Source: Pseudomonas agarici
Lineage (GTDB): Bacteria > Pseudomonadota > Gammaproteobacteria > Pseudomonadales > Pseudomonadaceae
Length of the DNA: 64,000 nucleotides
Assembly: GCF_900109755.1 (NCBI RefSeq)
Contig: NZ_FOAR01000028.1
Location: 1-64,000, forward strand
Direction of reading: 5' to 3'
Shown here: in pieces, positions 1-8,496 of the stretch
Layout: each line of letters opens with the position of its first letter
Position numbering within the stretch: position 1 is the first letter of the stretch
Made by a program: the position numbers and the translations under genes
The notes under the pieces: generated by a model
Database searches by the model: none
The model's input: only the letters and a program-made list of their open reading frames with translations
Told to the model about the DNA's origin: nothing

Positions 1-83
1 TCCCATCCCGAACTCAGCAGTGAAACGATGCATCGCCGATGGTAGTGTGGGGTTTCCCCATGTGAGAGTAGGTCATCGTCAAG
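1..83 (+). rRNA. rrf: 5S ribosomal RNA, 3' part
   Basis: The window opens inside a 5S rRNA. The stretch covers the conserved CCCGAACTCAG loop, the GATGGTAGTGTGGGG helix and the closing GTAGGTCATCGTCAAG end of Pseudomonas 5S. The 5' third lies outside the window and the exact 3' end is placed to within a few bases. It is the last gene of an rRNA operon read rightwards and is followed directly by a terminator. Confidence 0.9.
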
Positions 84-96
84 ATTGAATTCCGAG

Positions 97-132
97 ACCC
101 CTATCTGCTTAGCAGGTAGGGGTTTTGTTTTT
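97..132 (+). terminator. Intrinsic terminator of the rRNA operon
   Basis: ACCCCTA and TAGGGGT arms enclose a second short stem (CTGCT/AGCAG) and are followed by a T-rich tract (GGTTTTGTTTTT). It lies about 14 bases past the 5S end, as expected for the terminator of an rRNA operon. Confidence 0.85.
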
Positions 133-206
133 GTGCGTGAAACCTTGAGCTGAAGCCTGGCTACAACCGGTCGCAATAGAGCATGGGAACGATCAGCCTC
201 TGTCAT

Positions 207-674
207 TCAGGCCAATAGGTTGCGCACATTGCCCATGGCCTCATCGGTGAAGCCCTGGATGAAATGGCGAAAGCCCGGCAAGTCCTCGGGATCGTCATTC
301 GCCGGTTCGGCAATGATGGTCCAGGTCGCTCGGCAGCGATCCGCCGCCAGGGCTTCGACGCGCATCGCCGCCCAGAGCTTGCCGACCCCAAGGGTGTTGT
401 AGAGGGTGGTCCAGGTCATGCACATCGTCAGGTTGTCGTGGCTGTTGAGTTGCTCGACTACCACATTGCCATCCTTGAACAATTTTTTGCGCAGTGCGCC
501 TGGACCACTGCCGATCATCTCGATCTGCGAGAGCGCCGGGATGAAGGCAGCATAACCAGCAAAGTCGCCGACTACGGCCCAGACGCTGGCGGCGTCTCGG
601 GAAATCTCAATCGAGGAAACCATGGGTTGGCCCTGAGGGTTGCTGATCAGGGTATCGGGTTGCAAGGTATGCAT
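207..674 (-). CDS. mgoD: SRPBCC/polyketide-cyclase-like protein MgoD (PvfD)
   Basis: A 155-residue protein of the SRPBCC (START-like) fold, seen from the pattern of an N-terminal VSSIEISRDAASVWAVVGDF segment, a central beta-rich part and a C-terminal helix (FIQGFTDEAMGNVRNLLA). Such proteins bind small hydrophobic ligands and some catalyse cyclisation or dehydration. It is the last gene of the operon, starting 23 bases after the mgoA stop, with AGGAG ahead of the ATG. In known mgo/pvf clusters the fourth gene is exactly such a protein. Its precise step is not established here; it may shape the final product or bind it. Assignment rests mainly on gene order plus fold. Confidence 0.85.
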   Translation of the reverse strand: MHTLQPDTLISNPQGQPMVSSIEISRDAASVWAVVGDFAGYAAFIPALSQIEMIGSGPGALRKKLFKDGNVVVEQLNSHDNLTMCMTWTTLYNTLGVGKLWAAMRVEALAADRCRATWTIIAEPANDDPEDLPGFRHFIQGFTDEAMGNVRNLLA

Positions 675-697
675 GGAGTGCTCCTGGTGATGATGGG

Positions 698-3600
698 TCA
701 GATGAATTGAATCTGTCTGAGGTAGTTGCAGCCTTTTCGCAGCAACGCCGGGGTCTTGCGTGGGTAGGCTTCGGCCATGCGCCGGATACCGGCTGCGGCC
801 TGGTCATGCTCGATGGCCGAGATATCGCCGATGTCCTCTTCGAAACCGTTGAGGTAGAAACCCAGCACTTCGAACAGCGCGTTATGGCGATCGACTCGTT
901 GCAGTCGTTTTTGCCAATCGGCGACGCTGACCAGTTGGAAGTCATGGCCGATTTCGCGAAACGCCGCGACGTAATCGTTCCAGCTCAACGGTTGCGGGTT
1001 ATGCAGGTTGAACACGCCGAGACTTTTGGGCACGCAGCGGCTTTCAGAGGCGATGAAGCGGGCGAGGAAATCCACGGGCATCAGGTCGAAGTTCATCGCC
1101 AAGGCGGGTACATGGCCCAATTGCAGCGAGCCCTTGAGCATCAGCAGCAGGCGGTTGCGATGTGGTTGGCAGACGCCGTTGCGGCTGTTGAAGCTGATGT
1201 TTCCGGGGCGGTAGAGATTGACCCAGGCACCTTGTTCGCGTGCCCGTTGCAGAATTCGTTCACCGACCCACTTGGACAAGTTGTAGCCATTGCGGATGTA
1301 GATCGGCGGCGTGTCCGCTGGCGGCTGTTCCAGCACTCGCCCGTCGTCGGCGATACGGCTGCAGGCCGACAGGCTGGAGATGAAATTGAAGACCTTCTTA
1401 CTGCGGCCCTCGCACAACCGCAGGCATTCTAATAGCGGGTCGACGTTGTCGGCGGCCAGGGCCTCATAGTCGAGCACATGATTGACGTGAGCAGCGTTGT
1501 GGATCAGCACGCCGAACTCGCGGTCGATCCGTTCGTGCACCTGCATCGTCAGCCCCAAGCGTGGCTGGCGGATATCTGCCGAATAGACCCGGACGCGAGT
1601 CAGGTCCAGATGCTCCAGACGGTTGTCGCGTAACGCCTGAGAGAAACGCTCAGCTGCCGAGGTCGCCGTGCTGTCGCGTACCAGGCAGGCGATCTCGCTC
1701 ACACCAGCGGCCAGCAGGGCCTCGACGATATGCACGCCGACAAAGCTGTTGGCGCCGGTCAGCACCACCTTGCCCAGGTCGCCCGCGCGCGTCGGCGGGA
1801 GTGGCCAAAAATCCAGTTCGCGCACGGCGTCGATGAATGCCCGTGGGCTCACGGTCTCCCGAATCGATTCCCCCCTGACCAATACCGCCAGTCGGCACAG
1901 GGTCGGCTCTTCGATAAAGCGGTTGATGGAGATGCCGTGTCCGTAGTGTTCGCGAATCCCCAGCAGCAGCTTGGACAGCAGGATCGAATGGCCGCCGAGG
2001 TTGAAAAAGCTCTCGTCGGTGGAAATCTCTTCATCCGGCAGTTCCAATAGCTCGGCCCAGAGTCCGAGCAACCAGGCCTCATCGGTATTTTCAGGCAGAC
2101 GTAGGCGAGGCGCGCCGGGCAAGTGGACGGGCATCTCCAGCAGCGCCCGACGGTCGACCTTGCCGCTGCTGGCAGACGGCAGCCCGGCCAGTTCGACATA
2201 AGCGGCGGGGTGCATGTAGTCCGGCAAGCAGCGCTCGACGTGTTGGCGCAAGGCGTCGCGGTCGCTACTGGCGGTGGCTGGTTGCGCCATATAGGCCAAT
2301 ATCCGACGGCGGCTGTCGATGACCACGGCCACCTGGCGATACAAGCGGCTGTTGCGCAGGCAGTGCTCGATTTCTTCGGGTTCGACCCGAAAGCCGCGAA
2401 TCTTCACCTGATGGTCGCGACGGCCGCAGAGCTCTATGCCTTCCTCGGTCCATTTCGCCAAGTCGCCGGTGCGGTAGACTCGCCGTGCCGATCCGTTGCC
2501 CGTATCCAGGGAGAGGTAGCATTCGCCGGTTTTCTCGGGATTGTTCAGGTACCCCAGGCCCACGCCCGGTCCGGCGATATACAGCTCGCCGACCGTCTGC
2601 TCGACAACCGGCTGGCCGTGCTCGTCAAGAATGAACACTTGGCTGTTGGCGATAGGCCGTCCCAGGTTGCGGTTGCCGGTTCCCCTGCGGAACCGTTGCG
2701 CGGTGACCAGCACCGTGGCCTCGGTGGGCCCATAGAGGTTATAGAAACGCGCCTGTTGCGAGAGCTGTTCGATGACCCAGGGCTCGCAGACATCGCCGCC
2801 GGTGGTCACGTGGCTCAGCCCCAATGGCGGCTCCAGGGGCAAGATGCCGAGCAACATAGGTGGGAGGAAAGCGTGGCTGATGCGCTGTTGACGGATCAGC
2901 GCTACCAACTGCAAGGGATCGCGTCGCTGGTCTTCATTAGGGATCACCAGTTCGGCACCCTGGACCAGGCTGGGGAGTATATCGATCAGCGAGGCGTCGA
3001 AGCTCAAGCTCGAGAACTGCAGGACCCGGCTGTGTTCGGTGAGCTGCACATGCTCGGCGTACCAAGCGGTGAAATGCGCAAGATTGGCGTGGCTGAGCAG
3101 CACCCCCTTGGGCTTACCGCCGGTGCCCGAAGTGTAGAGCGCCAGGCAGGGCGCTTCGGGAGCTGATACCTGGTGCTGCAGGGAGGAGGAGGCCAGGGTT
3201 GCGTGGTCGATTGCCACGGTGCCGATATCCAGGGAGGGCAGGTGGTCGCCGAGAGGATGATGACCCTCGTGCAGTAACAGGACCGCCCCGGCGTCCTCCA
3301 GGATTGATCGCTGGCGCTGGAGTGGATGAGCCGGGTCCAGCGGCAGATAGATCGCACCGCAACCGAGTATGGCCAGGAGTGCTGCGTACAGGGCCGGTGT
3401 CTTGTCCAGGCAGACCCCGACTACCGATGCGCCCGGGAGAGTCTCTAGCCCGGCGAATGCCGCCAGCAGGCTCTCCTGAATCGCCAGACCGTGGGCGTGC
3501 AACTGGCGATAGTTCGACGAGTGGCCGTTGAAGGTCAAGGCCGGGCGCTCGGCGAAGCGGCGCAGGCGGTCTTCGATGCGCAGGAGCAGCGGTACCGCCG

Positions 3601-4132
3601 CCAAGGTCAGTAGATCAGCGCGGGCCGTGTGGTTGAAGCGATGTTCGAAGGCCAGCGACTCCAGCGCCGGTAGCGGATGTTGTGCGGCGCAAGGCGACAC
3701 CGCCACCGATGGAATATCGAGAAAGTAGTCGGCGTCACGAGCAAAGCGACTGATCAGCAGCGTGCACCGCTCCAGCAATGCCTCGGTTGCCGCCTGTCGC
3801 AGGACCTGGCCATTACCGGAGCCGCCCGGGTCGACAGGCCGGCGCTCGATCAGGCGGCTGTCCAGACAGAAGTGCAGCGCCAATGCGGGCAGGCCGGCGA
3901 CCGTCAACGGTCCGTACTCCAGGCGTAGGCCCAGTTGGGCCGCACCCTCGATGTGGGGCGGCGGCGCCAGGCTGCCATCCTCGATCACCAGGTCCGGCGC
4001 GGACGGTAGGCTCGCGTCGATGGCTTGGGGGGTATTTAGGCGTCGAACAAGATGGCCCTGCTGCTCCAGCTCCTGCATCAACTCATCGAGTACCTGGCTG
4101 TGTCCGACGAGCAGAATCTCGAGACGTCTCAT
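698..4132 (-). CDS. mgoA: Single-module NRPS MgoA (PvfC): adenylation-thiolation-reductase
   Basis: A 1144-residue cytoplasmic nonribosomal peptide synthetase module. Residues 1-170 are an N-terminal extension I cannot assign. The adenylation domain follows: A3 LYTSGTGGKPKG near 332, A5 NLYGPTEAT near 465, A7 YRTGDL near 553, A8 KIRGFRVEPEEIE near 577 and A10 SASSGKVDRR near 653. A carrier domain has LGGHS at 712-716, the Ser being the phosphopantetheine site. The C-terminal thioester reductase has TGANSFVG near 792 and a later YNLSK. This architecture activates one amino acid and releases it reductively as an aldehyde. The start at 4132 is chosen because AAGGAGAAC precedes it; the longer open frame runs into mgoC. 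Leu (MgoA) and Val (PvfC) are known substrates; I cannot decide which applies. Confidence 0.92.
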   Translation of the reverse strand: MRRLEILLVGHSQVLDELMQELEQQGHLVRRLNTPQAIDASLPSAPDLVIEDGSLAPPPHIEGAAQLGLRLEYGPLTVAGLPALALHFCLDSRLIERRPVDPGGSGNGQVLRQAATEALLERCTLLISRFARDADYFLDIPSVAVSPCAAQHPLPALESLAFEHRFNHTARADLLTLAAVPLLLRIEDRLRRFAERPALTFNGHSSNYRQLHAHGLAIQESLLAAFAGLETLPGASVVGVCLDKTPALYAALLAILGCGAIYLPLDPAHPLQRQRSILEDAGAVLLLHEGHHPLGDHLPSLDIGTVAIDHATLASSSLQHQVSAPEAPCLALYTSGTGGKPKGVLLSHANLAHFTAWYAEHVQLTEHSRVLQFSSLSFDASLIDILPSLVQGAELVIPNEDQRRDPLQLVALIRQQRISHAFLPPMLLGILPLEPPLGLSHVTTGGDVCEPWVIEQLSQQARFYNLYGPTEATVLVTAQRFRRGTGNRNLGRPIANSQVFILDEHGQPVVEQTVGELYIAGPGVGLGYLNNPEKTGECYLSLDTGNGSARRVYRTGDLAKWTEEGIELCGRRDHQVKIRGFRVEPEEIEHCLRNSRLYRQVAVVIDSRRRILAYMAQPATASSDRDALRQHVERCLPDYMHPAAYVELAGLPSASSGKVDRRALLEMPVHLPGAPRLRLPENTDEAWLLGLWAELLELPDEEISTDESFFNLGGHSILLSKLLLGIREHYGHGISINRFIEEPTLCRLAVLVRGESIRETVSPRAFIDAVRELDFWPLPPTRAGDLGKVVLTGANSFVGVHIVEALLAAGVSEIACLVRDSTATSAAERFSQALRDNRLEHLDLTRVRVYSADIRQPRLGLTMQVHERIDREFGVLIHNAAHVNHVLDYEALAADNVDPLLECLRLCEGRSKKVFNFISSLSACSRIADDGRVLEQPPADTPPIYIRNGYNLSKWVGERILQRAREQGAWVNLYRPGNISFNSRNGVCQPHRNRLLLMLKGSLQLGHVPALAMNFDLMPVDFLARFIASESRCVPKSLGVFNLHNPQPLSWNDYVAAFREIGHDFQLVSVADWQKRLQRVDRHNALFEVLGFYLNGFEEDIGDISAIEHDQAAAGIRRMAEAYPRKTPALLRKGCNYLRQIQFI

Positions 4133-4146
4133 GATGTTCTCCTTGG

Positions 4147-5076
4147 CTAGAGCAGGTAGTCGCTCAGGGTGTCCCGGACGTCGGGCGAATCCAGTAGTGA
4201 GCTGTTGCGCAGGAACCGCACGATATTGATAACCAGCGGATGGTGACGGTTGATCGGATAGGCCAGACCCAAGGTTTCGCACCTGAGCGCCTGTCGGACC
4301 TGTTCGTTGACCGAAAGGTGTTCGATCACGGCGAAATCGAAGGCCTTCTGGATGTCGTTGGTCAGGTAATGGACCATGAATACCGGCAGGATTCCGGCGA
4401 TCAGTTCCCGATCGGCCTCGCTTGCGCTCTGCCAGTAGAGACGCACCAGGTGGGTCCAGAACACAGCGTGTCGTCCTTCGTCGAGCAGGTGGTCGGCCAT
4501 CAGTCCCTTGACCGAAGCCTTGATCGTGTTGTCCTTGGCAAAGGCCGCGACATCGTTGGTCACGGTGTTTTCCGCGATCGCCACACAGATCAGCTCGACA
4601 GCACCTAGCAGATGCTCTGGCGCCATGCTCAGGGCTGTCGGTATGGCGCGGCTGAGCTCTATCTCATCGGGCAAGGTAATCGGCTGGACGCCGGTCAGAA
4701 CAATGGTTTGCTGCATAAAGTCCATGGCCGCCAGGGCGTGATAGTCCTCGTCCACGACCACCGTCATGGCGTCATGGCGACAAGCGAACGGAAAGCGGAT
4801 CGGGAAGCGGTCCTTGGCAATGCGGCGGGCGGTGTGGTCGACGATTTCGGTCTCGAAAATCACCACATCGTTGATGAACTTGTACAAGCTCTGGATCAAC
4901 ACGAAATCGCGTTGCTCAGGGCAATGGGTGAGAAAGGCCGCACTGTTGACCAGCGGTTGGCGGCTGAGGGGGTAGATCAGTTGGTCATCGTCTTCCAACT
5001 GGCGCCGCGGACGGGTACGGATGCTGGAGCGGCTTTCCCAGGTATTAGCGAGCGAACGGTAGTCCTCGGTGTTCAT
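4147..5076 (-). CDS. mgoC: AurF-like diiron N-oxygenase MgoC (PvfB)
   Basis: A 309-residue soluble diiron oxygenase of the AurF/CmlI type, which oxidise amines to hydroxylamines, nitroso or nitro compounds. Likely metal ligands are visible in four helices: FETEIVDH (residues 74-81), DEDYHA (109-114), IAENTVT (167-173) and DEGRHA (199-204). The ATG overlaps the mgoB stop (ATGA), and 14 bases separate its end from mgoA, so the genes are translationally linked. In the leudiazen, valdiazen and pyrazine-N-oxide pathways the orthologue performs the N-oxidation that gives the diazeniumdiolate or N-oxide its N-O bonds. The function is taken from those pathways, not proven by this sequence. Confidence 0.92.
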   Translation of the reverse strand: MNTEDYRSLANTWESRSSIRTRPRRQLEDDDQLIYPLSRQPLVNSAAFLTHCPEQRDFVLIQSLYKFINDVVIFETEIVDHTARRIAKDRFPIRFPFACRHDAMTVVVDEDYHALAAMDFMQQTIVLTGVQPITLPDEIELSRAIPTALSMAPEHLLGAVELICVAIAENTVTNDVAAFAKDNTIKASVKGLMADHLLDEGRHAVFWTHLVRLYWQSASEADRELIAGILPVFMVHYLTNDIQKAFDFAVIEHLSVNEQVRQALRCETLGLAYPINRHHPLVINIVRFLRNSSLLDSPDVRDTLSDYLL

Positions 5077-5849
5077 ACGGCGGCCTCATGAGTCTTGGCG
5101 AGCAGTTTCTGTTGGATGGCGTCCCAGAGCGCGAGACGGCTTTCCACGGCCAGCAGGGCGGCGGCATAAGCTTCGCTTTGCCGTTGCGGGTCGGCGTCGA
5201 TCAGGCGTTCGAGCAGTTGCCCGGCGGCCGGGCCATGATCGCCGGCGTCCACCTCGATATGCCGGTGCAGGTAGTGGTGCAGGGTCGGAGCCTGGGTCTG
5301 GTCGATACCCCACTGTTCGAGCAGTCGCTGAAACATCTGTGGGATCAGGCTTTCCCGGCCATGCAGGAAGGCCGCGGCGACGCAATGCGGAGCCGCGTTC
5401 AGGGCGATATCCAGGGTCTGGCGGACAAAGCGGCTGGCGCCTGGGTCGGCGCCAGACTGTTGCAGGGCACTGTCGACGGCGACACCTTCGCGCAACCGCT
5501 CGATAAAGCCCTCGATGACCTGCGTGTCGGCACCGATTTCGCGCATGGCCTCCAGATACAGCTCGAAATGGCTGCAATGGCCTTCTCCATGGCGTGCGTC
5601 CGATTCCTCGTCCAGCACGATCTCGTTGATCATTCGTGCCGCCCTTGGATCCTTGGGCGGCAGCCAGGGGAGATCGAGGCTGGTCAATTCCTGCTGCAAT
5701 CGCTTGGCCAGTGACATGAAGTCCCATACCGCGAAGATATGTACTTCCATAAAGCATCTGAGTAATGGCAGTGAATGTATTTCACTGAAAACAGAATGTT
5801 CGCTCAGTTGGGTTTTTTTATGTTCCAGATGTTCTTTACAAGTATTCAT
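5073..5849 (-). CDS. mgoB: Haem-oxygenase-like protein MgoB (PvfA, DUF3050)
   Basis: A 258-residue protein of the DUF3050 family with a haem-oxygenase-like fold. Candidate metal-binding segments are EVHIFAVWDF, EIVLDEESDA and HRHIEVDAGDHG, fitting a diiron oxygenase of this fold. The open frame extends further upstream to 6071, but the ATG at 5849 has AAAAGGTGG ahead of it and the sequence before it does not look coding, so that start is used. It is the first gene of the mgoBCAD operon and overlaps mgoC by four bases. In homologous clusters it is required for signal production together with mgoC and mgoA; the reaction is not settled. Confidence 0.88.
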   Translation of the reverse strand: MNTCKEHLEHKKTQLSEHSVFSEIHSLPLLRCFMEVHIFAVWDFMSLAKRLQQELTSLDLPWLPPKDPRAARMINEIVLDEESDARHGEGHCSHFELYLEAMREIGADTQVIEGFIERLREGVAVDSALQQSGADPGASRFVRQTLDIALNAAPHCVAAAFLHGRESLIPQMFQRLLEQWGIDQTQAPTLHHYLHRHIEVDAGDHGPAAGQLLERLIDADPQRQSEAYAAALLAVESRLALWDAIQQKLLAKTHEAAV

Positions 5850-6618
5850 TAGCCACCTTTTCGGTTGGTAAATGGAGTAACGGCAAACACCTCTGCGCGG
5901 TTGCTTGTCATGCTGTGCCATGGCCGCCGAAAAATGACGGACGAGCAAAGCCCTTGCCCAAGAGTTTGAAAACTCAGGAGCTTGAACCAACAGCGTGCAT
6001 GCCGCTGTCATCGTGTCTGTTGGTTGTGTGAGCGTATTTTGTCTGGCTTTGCCGGGGAAGTGTCCCCACACTGTGGGCTGTCACAGCGGAGCGCATCCTG
6101 GCGGTTATTCAAACCTAGTACAGAAAATAAGTAGTGATCAAGTTGTTTTTAAAATATTGAAAATTTCCTATTTATAAGGGTTGAGCAGCGCCGATAAAAC
6201 AATTTTAAGTTGTTTTATTTGGATGAGAGCGGCTCTTCCGCTCGATAACAAGCAGAATAAAAAATATTGAGTGAATGCCTCACTCGAGCACTCTTGAACA
6301 GGGTGGCCGGTTGTTTGATAGGCGAGGCCGAGGCACGGTTCATCCGTGCCCCTGGTCTGTGGCAAAGCTCTCCTTTTGATCTGTCTCTTGTCCGTGCGTT
6401 GTGTGCGAGTTCGTCCACGATCCGCTCGTGCTGCCTGGATTGACCAGAGTGTGCCTAAATGCACGGCTCGACTATCACCAAGGGATGTGAAGTGCGTCCG
6501 ACGCTTCGAACAGACTCGGTTATCCCGCCGTGGCAGAGGCGGCATGGCTGCGTTTCACCTGTGAGGTTACGGAGCCGTTGTGCTCAAGACACGGGTATGG
6601 CGTGTGTCGGTGGATTGT
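5850..6618. other. AT-rich intergenic region upstream of the mgo operon
   Basis: About 770 bases between mgoB and the GntR gene, both on the minus strand. The part nearest mgoB (6110-6250) is strongly AT-rich and is the likely place for the mgo promoter on the minus strand. A short dyad, CCCACA/TGTGGG-like, lies near 6064-6077. Open frames here are short and lack ribosome-binding sites or family resemblance. I see no RNA gene or insertion sequence. Confidence 0.5.
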
Positions 6619-7302
6619 TCAAGTCTTATCCAAGTAGCGTCGGATGACCTCGATACCGCGTTGCAAGTGGTGACGCAAATGCTCCACGCACAGCTCGACC
6701 TGGCCGTCACGGGCGGCTTGGAGCAGTTCCCGGTGATCGTCCTGGGACAGTTTTCCCAAACCCATGGCCGAGAGGTTGAAACGCAAAAAGCGTTCTTCCT
6801 CCACCAGGCTCTGTTCGATCAGGCTCAGCAGTTTGTGGTTGGGTGCCTTGCTGTATAGGCTCATATGAAACAGCCGGTTGAGCCGGCCAACCTGGGCGTA
6901 GTCGGTCTTCGTTTCAAGCTGGTCGATATAGGTGGCGCTTTGGGCGAGGTCTTCTTCGGTGAGCAGGGGGACCGACAGGCGCAAGGCTTCGGACTCCAGT
7001 AGGATGCGCAGGTTGTAATTTTCGGTCGAGGTATCGTCGATCAACGGAGCAACCACGGCGCCCTTGTGCTGGACGACGTGCAGCAGTTCCTGTGCCTCGA
7101 GTTGGCGCAACGCCTCACGGACCGGCATGCGACTGACGCCGAATAACGTTGCCAACTCTTGCTGGCGAAGAGCCATGCCGCAGGGCAGTCGTCCATCCAG
7201 AATGGCGCCGCGCAAGGTTTCCTCGATCACCGCCCGCGCGAAGTGAGCGGGGATGGGAGCGTTGACGAGAATGCTGCTCAAAGGGTTCGGTTTTTCTGCC
7301 AC
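6619..7302 (-). CDS. GntR family transcriptional regulator (FCD type)
   Basis: A FadR-type regulator: an N-terminal winged helix (GMALRQQELATLFGVSRMPVREALRQLEAQELL) and an all-helical FCD effector domain (NLRILLESEALRLSVPLL, RLNRLFHMSLY, DDHRELLQAARDGQVELCVEHLRHHL). FCD domains usually bind metal and a small carboxylate. The GTG at 7302 (starting VAEKPNPL) is chosen because AGGT lies nine bases ahead; an ATG at 7353 is open and would add 17 residues. It lies between the mgo operon and the export locus. Its target is unknown; either neighbour, or neither, is possible. Confidence 0.85.
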   Translation of the reverse strand: MAEKPNPLSSILVNAPIPAHFARAVIEETLRGAILDGRLPCGMALRQQELATLFGVSRMPVREALRQLEAQELLHVVQHKGAVVAPLIDDTSTENYNLRILLESEALRLSVPLLTEEDLAQSATYIDQLETKTDYAQVGRLNRLFHMSLYSKAPNHKLLSLIEQSLVEEERFLRFNLSAMGLGKLSQDDHRELLQAARDGQVELCVEHLRHHLQRGIEVIRRYLDKT

Positions 7303-7713
7303 GCTAAAACTACCTGCTGCTCGAGAACAGAATTCAAATTGGCCGCGGCTCATGATCGAGACTTTTCAACGGCGATGATTGCAAGGTGCCATTTTCTTCC
7401 CATGCACGCCGCTTAACCATCAATCGTTTCTTAAATGAGTGTAGGGACCAGTCATTTTGTCAGTACGTTTTACTTGTCAGCGATAGGTCGGTTTTGCGGG
7501 CGGATCTGAAACGACGGTGGTGGGCGGCGCTGTGGCCCTATGTTTACTCATAAATGATATTTAAATTGTTTCTCCTATGACGATATGGTCATCCTCCTGC
7601 GTACCCACCGACCCATCGGCGGTCACTCGGTTTTCGATCAGCATGCTGGCAATTTGCTTGACGCTCGATACGGCTGTCGTAGACTCGCGATTGTCCGACA
7701 AGGAGTCACTGTT
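7303..7713. other. Divergent intergenic region upstream of the export locus
   Basis: About 410 bases between the minus-strand GntR gene and the plus-strand HlyD gene. It must hold the promoters for both. An AT-rich stretch near 7545-7575 (AAATGATATTTAAATTG) is the most promoter-like part. No gene is convincing here. Confidence 0.45.
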
Positions 7714-8496
7714 ATGCAGCGTTTGTACGGTTGGGTTTTCGGATTGTCCTGTGTTGCGTGCCTGGTCCAGGCGCAAGCGGCCGCCGAGGGTGACCCGTTG
7801 TTGGACAGTGCCACGTCGAGCGCCCGGGTGACCTCGGCCAGCGAGGCCCGTGGCGTGTTGCGCGCGCGCAACCAGGCGATGCTCGCCAGTGAATTGTCAG
7901 GGCGGATCATCGAGCTGCCCTTCAGCGAAGGCGAAGCCTTCAACAAGGGCGATACCCTGGCGCGTTTCGACTGTTCGGCGTTCCAGGCCCAGCTCAATGC
8001 GGCCCTGGCCGCCGGGCGTGGCGCCAATGAGGAACTGGCCCATAACCGCCAGCTCGCGTCGCTCAACTCGGTAGGCCGCTTCGAGGTGGCTCGCGCCGAG
8101 GCCAAGGTTGCCGAAGCCCAGGCCCAGGCCCAGGTCTATCAGGTACAGGTCAAGCGTTGCAGCGTGATTGCTCCTTATGACGGTCAGGTCGTGCAGCGCA
8201 AAGTGCAGCGCTACGAAAGCGTCTCGATCGGTTCGCCGCTGCTGGAAATTGTCGACAACCGCACCCTGGAAATTCATTTGCTAGTGCCCTCGCACTGGAT
8301 GAGCAAACTCAAGCCGGGGCAGACCTTCAGTTTCGTCCCGGACGAAACCGGCCAGCCGCTGACCGCCACTATCAAGCGGCTGGGGGCGCAGATCGATGAG
8401 GGCAGCCAGACTCTGTTGCTGGTGGCCAGTCTGCCCAAGGCCGATGGCCTGTTGGCAGGCATGAGCGGCACCGCGCGCTTCGAGGCACTGAAGTGA
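7714..8496 (+). CDS. Periplasmic adaptor (HlyD/membrane-fusion family), first of the export locus
   Basis: A 260-residue adaptor with an N-terminal signal segment (MQRLYGWVFGLSCVACLVQAQA), a lipoyl-like half (ARNQAMLASELSGRIIELPFSEGEAFNKGDTLARFDCSAF), a short coiled coil rich in Ala/Glu (about 90-140) and a second lipoyl half with beta-barrel (SVIAPYDGQVVQRKVQRYESVSIGSPLLEI). AAGGAG stands ten bases ahead of the ATG at 7714; the frame is open further upstream but without such a site. Its stop overlaps the next gene (GTGA). It probably joins an inner-membrane component to the TolC-like protein at 21172. Part of an ATPase-free set. Confidence 0.88.
   Translation: MQRLYGWVFGLSCVACLVQAQAAAEGDPLLDSATSSARVTSASEARGVLRARNQAMLASELSGRIIELPFSEGEAFNKGDTLARFDCSAFQAQLNAALAAGRGANEELAHNRQLASLNSVGRFEVARAEAKVAEAQAQAQVYQVQVKRCSVIAPYDGQVVQRKVQRYESVSIGSPLLEIVDNRTLEIHLLVPSHWMSKLKPGQTFSFVPDETGQPLTATIKRLGAQIDEGSQTLLLVASLPKADGLLAGMSGTARFEALK

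Noticed and set aside
6181..6545. Minus-strand frame of 125 codons upstream of the mgo operon
   Set aside because: No ribosome site, no hydrophobic or conserved pattern; composition resembles random frame in an AT-rich spacer.
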